From Polyodon spathula (taxonomy: Eukaryota; Chordata; Actinopteri; Acipenseriformes; Polyodontidae): DNA of 64,000 bases. A program made the translations under genes and the position numbers. The stretch lies in contig NC_054545.1 in assembly GCF_017654505.1 (NCBI RefSeq), positions 12,736,047 to 12,800,046 on the forward strand. The letters run 5' to 3'. Each line of letters begins with the position of its first letter. The first letter of the stretch is position 1. The notes under the pieces are model-generated. The model had not been told where the DNA came from, did not search any database, and saw only the letters and a list, made by a program, of their open reading frames with translations. Shown piece after piece: positions 11,899-23,480 of the stretch.

Positions 11899-11954
11899 CC
11901 AGGGTACACTTCGAGAAATCGAAATGTACCCAGGGTACATCTGGAATGTACCCT
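11899..11954. repeat. Compound palindrome built on AGGGTACA
   Basis: Two overlapping inverted repeats. The first (11899-11934) has arms CCAGGGTACACTTCGA and TCGAAATGTACCCAGG around a 4-bp loop, with two mismatched pairs. The second (11932-11954) is AGGGTACAT and ATGTACCCT with a 5-bp spacer and no mismatch. The word GGGTACA thus appears four times in alternating orientation within 56 bp. The function is unknown. It could extrude as a cruciform or bind a dimeric factor. Confidence 0.85.
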
Positions 11955-12553
11955 GGTCGACAAAGACCAAATCTGCAAGACTTTCGGATTCACTGTAAAC
12001 AAAACACTACTGTTTGTAATGCTAAATACTAAGATTCTCAACAACATTATATTCTAAGCAATGTGAGGTTTCAATTTGAAAGCTGAATATGCACGGTTTT
12101 GTATAACGACCACCCCCAAAAGAAACATTGAAAACAGGCGCGTCTACAGTATCAATTACCAAATGCCCAGGTTCCATAAAAATTCTAAATTGAGATTTTT
12201 TTTATTTATTTATTTATTTTCTAATGCTCAAAACAACAGAACTATGCACATCTATACCTGTGAAATAAAGAATTACTTGTCTTGGCAACCTTATATTTTC
12301 TTTACAGATAAAACCACCTACTAAAAAATCTTGAATGAATGCCAGTATTTCTGACTATTTATTACATCATGCCATGAGAACAGATTGGTTAAAACAAATC
12401 TAGCTTGACTAAGTACAGTTGGGTTGTACATTATTTCATTAAGTCCCATTAAATTGCTATTTCAATGTATTGTGGATTATTGTGAATCATTTTTGTTTAA
12501 CACATGCAGCAAACATGTAATCTATATTTTGGGGATTATTTAATGATCTATGA
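11955..12553. other. AT-rich spacer
   Basis: No gene or named repeat. The open frame at 12076-12324 crosses a (TTTA)n-like tract and lacks any domain. Confidence 0.55.
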
Positions 12554-12720
12554 CAGGGATGGGCAACTCTGGCCTTCCAGATGAGCTCTTTGTTACAACC
12601 ATGTTCTTAATTATTGAATTGAACCAATTAAAGCAGTTAATTATTTCAATGCAACTGTCAAATCAGGTGGAAAATGGCCCTCAGTAATTACTTCTCACAA
12701 TGTAATTTGCATTGGATAAA
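12554..12720 (+). mobile_element. hAT-like non-autonomous element fragment
   Basis: It begins CAGGGATGGGCAACTCTGGC, close to the CAGGGGTGGGCAA terminal sequence common at hAT (Charlie-type) element ends. It continues with TGTTACAACCATG and AATTGAACCAATTAAAGCAG, word orders found in a widespread vertebrate repeat. The right terminus and 8-bp target-site duplication are not clear, so this is a partial or eroded copy. Confidence 0.45.
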
Positions 12721-14483
12721 TAAATAAATAATACTATGGATGTCAAACCTGCTTGTGAACACTGCAAGTCTGAATGATCTTGTTTCAATATATCAAAGCA
12801 CGGTGAGGAATATCATGGGACCATCAACATCCTATCGTAGTAGCTTTTTTTTCTGGCAAGCTTTTGTTATACTGAAAGGTGCTTCAAATTAAACTGCATG
12901 GAACAGTGTAAATCACAGTGCTTCCATATCCCAGAGAATGCCTCTACCCAGTACTATTCAGCACTGACTTTGAAGACTCTGCTCTTAGGTTCCCTGCAAA
13001 CAGCACGCACCATAGACTCTTGATGGCAGTCAAATTAATTGGCAAACACATCAGCAAAGGCAGCTTTATTCTGCTGGCTGCCCCTTCTCGTAAAAATGTT
13101 GACAGTCCCAGTTAGTGCAGAGCACACAGAAACCTTGATATCTGGCTCAGAGCTAGAACACCTATAGAGACCCCCCCCAAACCAAACCCCCAAGGAAGAC
13201 CAACAATTGCTCAAATAACAGCAACCCATAGTGCTGTCAACACCTGCCTCAAAGCTGGTTACTCTTAGTTAGCAGAACCTTAATATTGAAGACCTTGCTT
13301 TGTCGACTCTAGAGAGGCCACTTCATAATCCAAATTAACAGACGCATCTCAAAATTAATTTCTTTGTTTTTGTTGGGTATTTGCAACCCTCCTACAATAT
13401 AGTCACTATGGGTTACAGAAACTGTCTGTCTTGGAAACTGTCTGTGTTTTTTTTTTTTATAAAGGTTAAAATGCAATTACAACAGCAATAAGCAGTTAAT
13501 AGCACAGAACAGTAATCTTGTGAGTTCCTCATTTTAAAGACATTCTGTTTCTTTTAAGAATGCACTCAACCATTTTCACAGTCGTCTATAAAAACGTATG
13601 ATTTTTAAATGAGGTTTTCCTTTGTAATCTATTGTAAATATCACAGTACACTATTTATATAGGTGTACAGGCCTACATAGACAGGCAGTTTAAACATTAT
13701 AAATTATGTCATGTATACCAATGTAAAGGAATAGCCACAGCTAACGAAGGATACTTGGCTAAGTGGTAATGTTATTTAGAACATTCTACAAAGGTGGCTT
13801 CAAATGAATACATAGTACAGGAGTGTTGATATACAGTACAGAGGGGAGCAGTTGGTATCTGTGGCTATATAAGTCATACTGTACCCACTCTGTGGATAAA
13901 CACTGGACTCCTGGCACTTTTTACTGAAATATGTGAATACAATATTCGTGTATTTTACCTTTTGCCTGCTTGTTGAAATAAAGTCTCTGTTCTTGTAGTG
14001 CACACGCCCTCTGAATGATGCCTGTCAATGTAAAAGTTGTTGCTTCCTCGCTGTTCTATTTGTTTAGATTTAGTATAGCAAATAAAGATAAAAAAAAATA
14101 ATAATAATCAAGAAATTGTTTGTCCTCAGTGGCAATATAGTAACCACAATACCATAGCAACTAGACTCCATTTTGAATGCCGAGTTGAAATCAAACAACT
14201 GCACGCAGATTAGTTTCAGCAACTTTATTTAAACATATCACAGTAACAGCACAGACACGTCGCATCTCTTCTAAAGTCAGGAGGAGGCTTTGACTTGATG
14301 AACACACACTGTGAACAAGTAACTGAACAAACAGCACGATCAGGATTAACACATACTGCAGATAACTAGGTTATTCATTACTAAAACTTTTTATTTTATT
14401 TATTTTGCTAACAAATGTTAGAACCTAACGGTATCTTAAATACTGCAACATACCCAAATGCACGAACATGCACTCAAATGCAA
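12721..14483. other. AT-rich spacer
   Basis: No gene is supported. A C-run occurs near 13171-13178 and an (A/T)-rich tract near 14088-14108. Open frames at 12918-13115 and 13800-14003 have no domain or splice context. Confidence 0.55.
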
Positions 14484-14495
14484 AATAATAATAAT

Positions 14496-14572
<77 letters not shown>
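14484..14572. repeat. (AAT)n trinucleotide microsatellite
   Basis: About 89 bp of AAT units with one early interruption. It produces a poly-Asn open frame at 14415-14624 that should not be read as a gene. Confidence 0.97.
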
Positions 14573-14859
14573 GTTATATAGCTGTACTTTTATTCTTTTA
14601 GCCCTGGTTATATTGAAACTCTAGTACATTATTAGCTCAGAAAATGAATCAGCTGATGGTATTGGTAGACAGATCAATGAGGGTAGTCAGTATTTTACAC
14701 AATGTCAATGTCATGAAATAATGTACCTTGTATAATTATTATAAATAATAAATGATTGTCCTATGTGCCTCTACCTCTTCTATTAATATAGCAATCTCTA
14801 TAGTTTACGTAATCTCTCTGCGATTGACCTACTACTTGCTGTTCTGATTTATGCTTTTT

Positions 14860-15092
14860 TTTTTTTTCTTGCGCTGTCAATGCACCACTAAACGCGCTTG
14901 CCCCAGGTTTTTATTTGACCTGAATCACACTTTTGGAGAAGCCACGCTCTACGGGGCAGAAGCGTTTGACTTTAACCACTACGTGTGCGACTGCACTGGT
15001 TTCATCAGAATCGAGCCCACTGTGTTTACATGCAAATGCAAATACAGAGTCTCAAAAGATTCCTTAGATATAAGATTTTTACTGAGATATAT
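14860..15092 (+). promoter_or_regulatory. CpG-bearing block with two overlapping octamer motifs
   Basis: The block contains many CpGs in an AT-rich region. Two ATGCAAAT octamers overlap head-to-tail (15030-15037 and 15036-15043), a POU-factor binding word. It also supports a plus-strand frame (14851-15159) reading FDLNHTFGEATLYGAEAFDF after a pyrimidine-rich tract ending CCCCAG. A short exon is therefore another possibility. The block ends against an A22 run at 15093-15114, so a retroposed fragment is a third. I cannot decide between these. Confidence 0.3.
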
Positions 15093-15267
15093 GAAAAAAA
15101 AAAAAAAAAAAAAAACTGGTGCTAGGGAGCCACAGAATACAGCTGTGTACAGAGCATGAACTCAATATCCAGATGGATTTGGTCTTTATCATCCAGAAAT
15201 GGCCACAGTAAAGATTTTAAGATCTTTATTTAATTAAAAACCAAAAAAAAAAAAAAAAAAAAAAAAA
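15093..15267. repeat. Two long A-runs
   Basis: About 22 A at 15093-15114 and about 26 A at 15242-15267, roughly 130 bp apart. They may be tails of old retroposons, but no target-site duplication is visible. Confidence 0.7.
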
Positions 15268-16641
15268 GCTCACTTCGCACAGGATGTTACCACCGCTGCA
15301 GCTCAACTGCAGCTACACATAATCCAGTTATAAATATATTTACACTCATATATAAGCAGCACATCAAACATTTAAATTTGCATTTAAAAAGAAACATGTA
15401 CCAGTGAAAACATTGTCTGGCCACGGGCTCACCCAGTCCAATCTACTATGTAATTCACAATGGTGTGTCCTATAGATACACCAGGTCTGATGCTTGGGAA
15501 GTTTAATTTATTTCTCAGGGCCCCTGCAACCCTGGAAATCCACAGAGGCAAGAGACAGAGTAAGAAAACTGTATCAAAATAATATGAATTGTATTATTAT
15601 AATAAAAGTGGCTATCTTGACATGCATTCTGCTGTTTAAATAACATAATTATTGTGTATGAACAGTTTTTTTATTATTATTTTTTTTAATATGGTATATG
15701 CAGATTTTGTAGGTCAACCACACTGCCAGATAAGAGGGTGACACAATGGAAGTAAGGGAGTGAGGGTTGTGTGGTTGATATTACCAAGGTAAAAACACAT
15801 AAAGAAAATACATAAAAATCCAGTTTTTAAATACAGTACCAAAGACTTATTTGTACTTGCAATTTGTAAATAGACAGCCTATTCCAGGAATATTCATATA
15901 AATTCCAAAAAACAACATTTGAATGATGGTTAATATATTAGCCTAACAAATATATTAGGGCAGATAGACAGGAACCCCTTCTGAGTTTTACATAATTCAG
16001 CCTGCCTCAACCTGGTTTACATTACAGTGGTTTCTCAACAAAAATGTATTTATTTATGAGTGCCCACAAGTATTACTAATCTAGTGTCTGTAACCTGACC
16101 TGTGGAAAATGATACCAGGTTTTAGCCTTGTATTTGTTTAATGCTACTTCCTAACTAGCGACCCCCCCCTCACAAATTAAGAAAACAGAGACAAGTTCAA
16201 CAGGAGGTTATTTCACACCTGCGCAAGGAACTATGGAAATAAAGCTGACACACATCAAAACAGAAAGCCGTCTCTTCTATTTCCAGCTGTGTGGAGGGTT
16301 AAAGGCTAGTGTAGTATTAACTGCAAGTTAATGCACTTGAAAAATAAACAGTGTGACCTGTATGCACTTTCCACGGCTGACATCCGCCAGATACTTCTTG
16401 GACAAGGTATGGCACAGTAGCACCTCTGTATTGAAAGGGCCTATTTAAAAATGAGCTTAACCATCCGGCCAAACTTTGCATCTGAAGAGCCTTGCAGTCC
16501 AATCAACAGCGTGTGATCCACTATTTATTCTCATTTTAATGACCAGCATCTCAAGATGTTTTTACAATAGACCCTCGCAAATCAATTGTGCCCATAAGTA
16601 CAGAAGCACTATGCGTGTGAGTGTGTGTGTGTACATATATA
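15268..16641. other. Spacer
   Basis: No gene is supported over about 1.4 kb. A (GT)n-rich tract (about 16615-16632) precedes the transposon end at 16642. Confidence 0.55.
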
Positions 16642-17485
16642 CAGTGCCTTGAAAAAGTCTTCATGCCTTTGAACATTTTTCACATTCTGCTGCCTAAAAA
16701 ATATAATTCAAAATGCATTAAAATAGGAGTTTGTTTCATTGATCTAAACATCATCTACACTTTCAATGTGAAAGAACAATTATAGAAATCTTAAAAAAGA
16801 AATTAAAAATAAAAAACCAAAAAGTCTTGATTGCATAAGTCTTCACACCCTTTGTCATAGCAAACCCAAATTTGCTCAGGTACAACAAATTGCCTTAACA
16901 AGGCACATAATAAGTTAAATAGAGCACACCTGTGTCCAATCACAGTAGTTCAACTGGTTCGAATACTCCTAAATGAAGAATCAAACTGTTTCTGTTGTAT
17001 GAAGTGAATTTGAAGCAAATGTCAAAACATGCCAAACAAGGAGCTGCCAAAAGAACTCAGGGATACAGTTATTGAAAGGTATAGATTGGGGGAAGGCTAT
17101 AAGAAACTTTCAATGTCTTTGAATATCTCTTGGGGCACTGTCAGGTCCATCATTGTAGAGTGGAAACCATTTGGCACCACCAAGACACTGCCTCAATCAG
17201 GCCGTCCCTCCAAAGTCTGTGGCTTAAGGAAACTGCAGAAGGAGGTCACTGTGAGACGTAAGATTACTTTAAAAGAACTACAGAGGTCTCTGGCTGAGAT
17301 TGAGGAAAATGTTGACTGTTCAACAATTTCAAGAGTACTCCACAAACATGGCCTGTGGGAGGGTGGCAAGAAGGAAGCCACTGCTGAAAAAAAGCCATAT
17401 GATGTGCCGCATAGCTTTTGCAAAGGGACACTGCACACATGTGGGAGAAGGTTTTATGGTCTGATGAGACCAAAGTGGAACTTTT
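16642..17485 (+). mobile_element. Tc1-type transposon, left half only
   Basis: It starts CAGTGCCTTGAAAAAGTC directly after a TA dinucleotide (16640-16641), the standard Tc1 target. An inner repeat, ATTGCATAAGTCTTCACACC, lies about 190 bp further in (16831-16850), giving the IR/DR type of inverted repeat. The transposase frame follows. Just after the codons for KVELF the sequence passes into a long (AT)n array at 17486. Nothing of the 3' half or right inverted repeat is seen beyond it. The element is therefore truncated and immobile. Confidence 0.85.
17029..17485 (+). pseudogene. Tc1 transposase, N-terminal half, frameshifted and truncated
   Basis: The first frame (from ATG 17029) reads [18 protein letters not shown] and GEGYKKLS, then the GRPSK word. 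This is the paired-like helix-turn-helix region (about residues 1-60 and 70-120) that binds the inverted repeats. A frameshift near 17385-17418 moves the reading to another frame, which gives [16 protein letters not shown]. That includes the first catalytic Asp of the DD34E triad. The second Asp and the Glu are lost because the element is cut off by the (AT)n array. The apparent Ile/Tyr tail of both frames is microsatellite, not protein. Confidence 0.85.
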
Positions 17486-17616
<131 letters not shown>

Positions 17617-17980
17617 TTACTTCAAAATAACTTCACTGAATAACCACAAATAGTATTAAGTTAATTGACGTACATGGCACTCTCAACATTTAGTTACCAC
17701 TCCTATACAAGAAAAGCACCCAATACCATTTCATTGATATTCCTTGAATGTTATAAGATCATTCACATTAAAAGATTTAAACAATTTATGTGCTGAAACG
17801 ATCATCATTGAGGTTTTCGTCTTCCTCCTTTGACAGGGCCTGATATGACAAGCCAATGCAAAACAGCTTAAAACACACTAGTTAAGAATACATAAGCAGG
17901 GGTTCAGCTTTTACAGTTCAAACAATTGGAATGTCAAAGATCAGGGTTGCAAATTACCTCGATCTAAAAACTCTAATCTA

Positions 17981-17982
<2 letters not shown>

Positions 17983-18036
<54 letters not shown>
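17983..18036. repeat. (TA)n microsatellite
   Basis: A pure TA tract of about 54 bp. Confidence 0.97.
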
Positions 18037-18039
<3 letters not shown>

Positions 18040-18233
18040 ACAGAATAAATGTTCTAATATAACTGTAAGTCAAAATACATTGGATTTACAGTATAAACAA
18101 GCTCCTGTGTCATGTTTTGTCTCTGGAGCTGTTGTGAAACACACGAAAAAACAATCAGGTAATGAAGTTCGATCCCTCCCCTATCCAATGATATGCGTTA
18201 ATAAGTTCTACTGCAAAGTATGGTGGCAAGTAA

Positions 18234-19017
18234 AAGGCTGGTTTATACTTCTCTCGCAGACAAAAGCCGTACGTCACCTGCAGACACGTCTACGGGTGCA
18301 CCAGAAGGATTGAAGCACCCCCAAGTAAGCAGACTTTTTGAAGCAGCAAAGTTATCATAGCTGTCGGTCATACTTTCTGCCAAACTGCTTTACTGCCGGT
18401 GTTGACTTGTGACGAGGGTTGCCAACAGGCTCCACAATCCCAGGATACTGAGACAGGACAGGATTTTAAAATTGCCCCTAAACTGAATGAAGTGAATGTG
18501 TAAATCAGCTCCTATATATTTGCTCAAATGAATACTGTTGCAGAATTACTATGCACAGCAAACAAGTAAAACTGATCAGCTGTTCTCCAAACTGCCTCCA
18601 ATCAGATGCACTGAACAGCTGAGCAACTGATTTGATTGGGAGAGTAATTGCATGTTTGCTGTGCATAGTATTTAAGCACCAATATTCATTTTAGCAAAGG
18701 TTCATTTATGCTTTAATTTCATTCAGTTTAGGGGCAAGTTTAAAATCCTGTTCTGTTGTTACTTCCTTTATTAAGAGTACCTCAGAAACTTGCTCTATCA
18801 CGCTTCAATGGCTTGCGACCATGTGACAAATGTTGGCTTTTTTCAACATCATCCGATCCTCTGCGTTTTGTGGTTGAAGACACACACAACAAAAAAGGGT
18901 GTACGGCTTTTTTGAAAAGATGCAGCTTGATGCAGTGCTGATTATGTCATTCCAACCATCGGAGACCAGTGACTGAGACCAAAAATTGGGTCACAGTTGG
19001 AAGTATAAACCAACCTT
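18234..19017. mobile_element. TIR element of about 0.8 kb with a second element nested inside
   Basis: The ends are inverted repeats. The left end reads AAGGCTGGTTTATACTTC (18234-18251). The right end, on the other strand, reads AAGGTTGGTTTATACTTC (ending 19017), with one mismatch in 18 bp. No transposase frame is present, so it is non-autonomous. The terminal word resembles PIF/Harbinger-type MITEs of fish and amphibians, but I could not confirm a 3-bp TSD. A separate palindromic element (18455-18755) lies within it, so this one probably inserted first. Confidence 0.6.
18455..18755. mobile_element. Palindromic foldback/MITE nested in the 18.2-19.0 kb element
   Basis: The two halves are near inverted copies. 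ACAGGATTTTAAAATTGCCC on the left pairs with GGGGCAAGTTTAAAATCCTG on the right. The adjoining CTAAACTGAATGAA pairs with TTCATTCAGTTTAG. Further in, CTATGCACAGCAAAC pairs with GTTTGCTGTGCATAG. Arms of about 130 bp surround a short centre near 18590-18615. There is no coding capacity. The class is undetermined. Confidence 0.75.
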
Positions 19018-20639
19018 AAGTTGAAAAAAACAAAGTACTTTTTATATAGTGTTTACAAGACCATGGTCCTTAAATATCGGTTAATGACAGTGTCAGCAAC
19101 AACAACACTAGTTTATGGATGTTTAAGTACGAGTCTGGATTGCTGGTTATTACAACAAACAAATCATCACACATTCTCTGTTTATTTCAATAGCCTACCA
19201 CCAAATTCCAGCCCTGGGGATTCAAAAGCAAAAAAACTTCTTCACTTTATTAGTGTTGCTGAACACGTTAGCTTGACGGCACAATGGTATTTATAGACGG
19301 ATATAACTGAGGGAAACTAAATATTATTTTAAGTAAAATGCTTAAGTAAATGTTTTTTTTTTTTTTTAAACTCACATTGAAATATAATGGCTCTCAAACA
19401 TTGACACCTCCTCTCTCTTCCACGCTCAGTTTGGGAAGCGAAGCATTAGTGAGTTTTTACAATGTCACTCCTTGTAACTGCATCCCTCTTCTCTGAATGG
19501 ACAGCTAAATCAAGATCCCTGCTATCATTGGTTGTTTCAAGTGTCCAGTAAAAGAAAATCATTGATGTTACGAACTGGAGTTTCCACCTATCGCGCTCCA
19601 TTTATTTTTATATAATGTTGAAGCAGCTAACAGTGCTGAACTTTTTAGTCTGGCCTTAAGTGACATACAGGGACTGGTATTTAATTATGATCTTGAGACT
19701 CAATAGAGAATTGGGAGGTTAGACAGGTATGAATCACAGCAGGATAATATGCACCCTCGCTGCTATTATGAAAAATGTTTTCCTGTTAAAAATGGACTGA
19801 AGATACCCCTTTATGTCTTAAAAAGAACATGGAAATGCATCTGATTTTATTGGTGCACATGTGTACCTGTGTGCCAGTTATGTGAACCCCTGTACGTAAG
19901 CGCCAGCCAACATACAGTATCAAAGCACATGTAACATATAATAGTAGTGTAACCCACTGTGCCACCTGGACCCCACACACCACCGCAATGAGGACTATTT
20001 GAAATACAGCTACAGTTACTGTATATGCAAATACAACATACAAAACAAACAATTCCAAAAATGACTAAAGTAGAATGTACAATAAAAAAATAGTAAAAGG
20101 AAATTGAAAAAAAAAACAAAACACACCAAAAAAAAAAACAGGTTTGCAATTTTTTTCCCCCCAGCAACGCATCGTTTAAACGTCAATCCAAAACTAACTG
20201 AGGTGGACTTCAAATATATAGTACAACTTGCTAATCTGTACATTTACAACAGAAACCTCCACAAACAAAGTATATTGCACTATTTTGAATGATCAGATTA
20301 GTTACCTCAGTTGTGTTTGTCTATTGTGGCTAGTCATTGCAAAACTGTAAGGACTGTATAGTGTGGTTCAAGCACAGCAATATAATGAATCCACACCACA
20401 AGCAGACTCCTTTTTTTCACAGGGAACTAATAGTGCTACAATATAGATGTAGGTATTACAGTTGCAGTAGGATCAATCTAAATTAAAACCATGTGTAAAA
20501 AAGCCAGAAAAACTAAATATTCTAAGTGTTGCAGAGCACCTGCAGTTTATACAATACATTATTCTACCTTTACTGTATCCCATGTTGTCCATATTATATC
20601 ATTTTATTTGGATTGTTTACCTGGAATTTCTCTTCCTCT
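19018..20639. other. AT-rich spacer
   Basis: No gene is supported. Runs of T (19353-19367) and A (20106-20140) explain the Lys- or Phe-rich frames on either strand. Confidence 0.55.
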
Positions 20640-20768
20640 TATAAGCATAACAGTGTATCCAGTTCATGCTCCCTCCTGCAACATTGTTGTTGCTTTGATT
20701 TAAATTATTGAGCTTTGAAGGTACGTTGCAGGAAGGAGCATATTCTGGATACACAATAATGCTTATGA
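20640..20768. repeat. Foldback element, about 43-bp arms
   Basis: The left arm (20640-20682) contains AAGCATAACAGTGTATCC and CTCCCTCCTGCAAC. The right arm (20724-20767) contains GTTGCAGGAAGGAG and GGATACACAATAATGCTT, its near reverse complement. The loop of about 41 bp is GT-rich. There is no transposase. It is either a MITE or a transcribed hairpin. Confidence 0.75.
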
Positions 20769-21076
20769 TAGAAATTAATTTTCTACACATGAACCCTAGT
20801 TAAAATGAGAAATAATTCACCAAGTGATTTATGACCCATGGTACATGAATACAAATATAAAAACTTGGCATATAGCTGTGATGTGGACAACACTGTATTC
20901 AGTTGAAGTTATTGTGCACTGCAGAGCTGTGTGCATCCCATTAAGTGTCAATCAATTGACAATAAATAAGTAATTCATTTTAGTCCTGAAACTATAATTG
21001 TGTCCATAGCTATCATTACAAACAATGCAGTTAAGCCTTCTCTTAGACTGCTGTATTCTCAGGCCTAATTGAAGTG
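20769..21076. other. Spacer
   Basis: Nothing recognisable. Confidence 0.5.
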
Positions 21077-21098
21077 CTACTACTACTACTACTACTAC

Positions 21099-21162
<64 letters not shown>

Positions 21163-21180
21163 TAATAATAATAATAATAT
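21077..21180. repeat. Compound (CTA)n(AAT)n microsatellite
   Basis: About 24 bp of CTA units pass directly into about 80 bp of AAT units with one interruption. Confidence 0.97.
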
Positions 21181-23480
21181 AAAGCAGAGAAAACTGAACA
21201 GTTGAGAATTTAATTCTAATAAGGGAGGTTCATATTAGTGAGCAGAGCCAATACACAGAATAGTTGCCATTAACCTAAGTGGGTTCATTTTAAAAGAAAC
21301 AACATATTGATGAATGCATTAGCAGTTAGTCTATTTGAGTTAGTTACCCAGTTTTATCACTCAGTGTTTGAAGTCACGGATGACACAAGCAACGCATTGT
21401 TAGACACAGTTTTAAATTAAAAGCCATGTATCAGATAAACAGACATGTATATGGACATAACTATAAATCAATATATCACTTTTGGCTACAAACTGGCTTC
21501 CTGTCTTTAGAGCTACATCACAATAATCTTCAAACAGCCTTTATTCCTTTCACTGTTAAAACCTCAGAGAGTGCTTAGAAAAACATTGGGGATAGCTTTG
21601 ATGACACCAGGATTTTATTACAGACCCATCAAGTTTGCACTATCCGCTTGCTCTGCAAACAAGAAGCATTCCAAGACTCGTCCAGCTACTGGCATCATAG
21701 CTTTATCTGCTATCGCCTCTGTGGTGTCAGTTACCAACTTGTTTTTTCTTTTGTTTTTTGGGGTTCTCAGGTCAACAGCCATGAAGCACATCAGATAAAT
21801 GGAGGATATTGGGTGGGGAGCAAATAGGACAAGAGGATCACAGGAAAAAACAATTTAAAAAAATAAATAAATAAAATAAATAGTAAGCAGCAGCAGTTAA
21901 ATCAAATTTGTTCACATCAAACTAAATCATAAATAGTACCCCATCCACCTTCAGAACCCCTCTTTAAACAGACACTTAATTTACTCTCAGATTCACTTCC
22001 TGGAATTTAACTCCAGTTTTTGACTTGATGACTTGTTATCTCATTCAGACCTGGTATGAACATAGAAAAATGTTGCTTTGTCAAAGCTTCATTTAATAAA
22101 GGACCCACATTTCCTTCCTCCTTTATCTCGTACAAACTATTAATCAACGTTTGTTTCCCTTCCCAGTGTCCTCTGGCTTGCCTTTGGTAGATCCCGTACA
22201 GCTTTTTCTTGAAAATAAACAAAAATGACAAATGTGACTGACAGGGTTTAACGCAAATATGAAGTACTGTATTTGGATAGCAGGTCAAAGATGGGTTTGT
22301 TTTTAGTGATTGCTCCCACTTTTACCTTGCTTGTTTTTAGAGACGTGTTCTGACACAAATGCCAGCAAAATCTATCCTAGTGAAAGCTGGGGTTGTGTTT
22401 ATGTTTCCCACAAAACAGAAACCTGCTACAGAAATTTTAACCTTGCTCTGTTCTGGAAGAATCTATCCACATTCAGGTTCTCTCTGTTGTACAGATAAAT
22501 AATATTTCTTTTTTAATCTCCCCAAATTCTGACACAGATTGTTTTCTCTCGTTATAAAAGTTTTTATTTACAAATTTGTCACTGTAGACATCTCTGCAAC
22601 TTACCTTGAACCTGCCTTGTATTGTTAAAAGGCCAGAGAACTCGCCAACAATTCACAATTTGCATAATATCTTATCACTCCTTTAATCTTGAATTCTACC
22701 ACTACACGCAGTTCTCTTTTAAACCAGTGCAGCACAGCATACCGTTCATCTTTGCAGAATCTGGATTGGTTGGAGCAGATTGGTGATGATTTATTGTTCT
22801 TTCTTGGTTCTGGATCTAGATGGCAATGACACATGTCCTCATTAAACAAAAAAAGGTTAAAACTGAATTCATTTCCTTATCTCCTAAGGGAGGAAGCATA
22901 TCCATGGGCCTTATTTTATGTAGCATATACAGTAGGTATGAGTTAGGAAAATATGTTGAGGAAACTGAATTTATTTAGCTTTGAACAAGAAATAGTGGAT
23001 ATTTAAATAGTTCAATAGTTTTAATTTTAGATTTAAACAGTTTAAGGAGTTCAAAATAACCCTTATATTTCAAGCACAGCCTGCGTAGAAAGCAGAACTG
23101 GAGGACAGAGTTTGGAACTGACTTAGGATAGAGGGCAAGATACACTTTATTTACACAAAGTTCTGAGATCAACCAGCTACTAGAACCCACACCAACACTG
23201 GTAGGTCCAAAGGCCTCCTTTTGTTTGTTTTCATACTTCCATTACTATCTAAATATTAAGTGCTCTTCCAATTGTGATCAAACATTCTTTGGGGATTTCT
23301 CACCACAGTTTCTTAAGGGTATTCAGAGTTATGTTTGGCTTCAGATCCGCTTGCCTAAAATCTTTGCATGGAAATGCTGTGTGCACATGTAGCTCACGCG
23401 TTTAAGAACTAACATTGTTGGTAGAGCTGTCAAATGTGAAATCTTTGTGACCACAGGTCCACTTGTACTTGTTGACCCCA
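21181..23480. other. AT-rich spacer
   Basis: No gene is supported over 2.3 kb. Frames at 21571-21798 (+), 22007-22288 (-) and 22975-23190 (-) show no domain and no convincing splice sites. Confidence 0.55.

Noticed and set aside
14415..14624. Poly-Asn protein
   Set aside because: It is a translation of the (AAT)n array.
18160..18180. B-box-like GAAGTTCGATCCCTCCC
   Set aside because: There is no A-box partner or tRNA fold around it.
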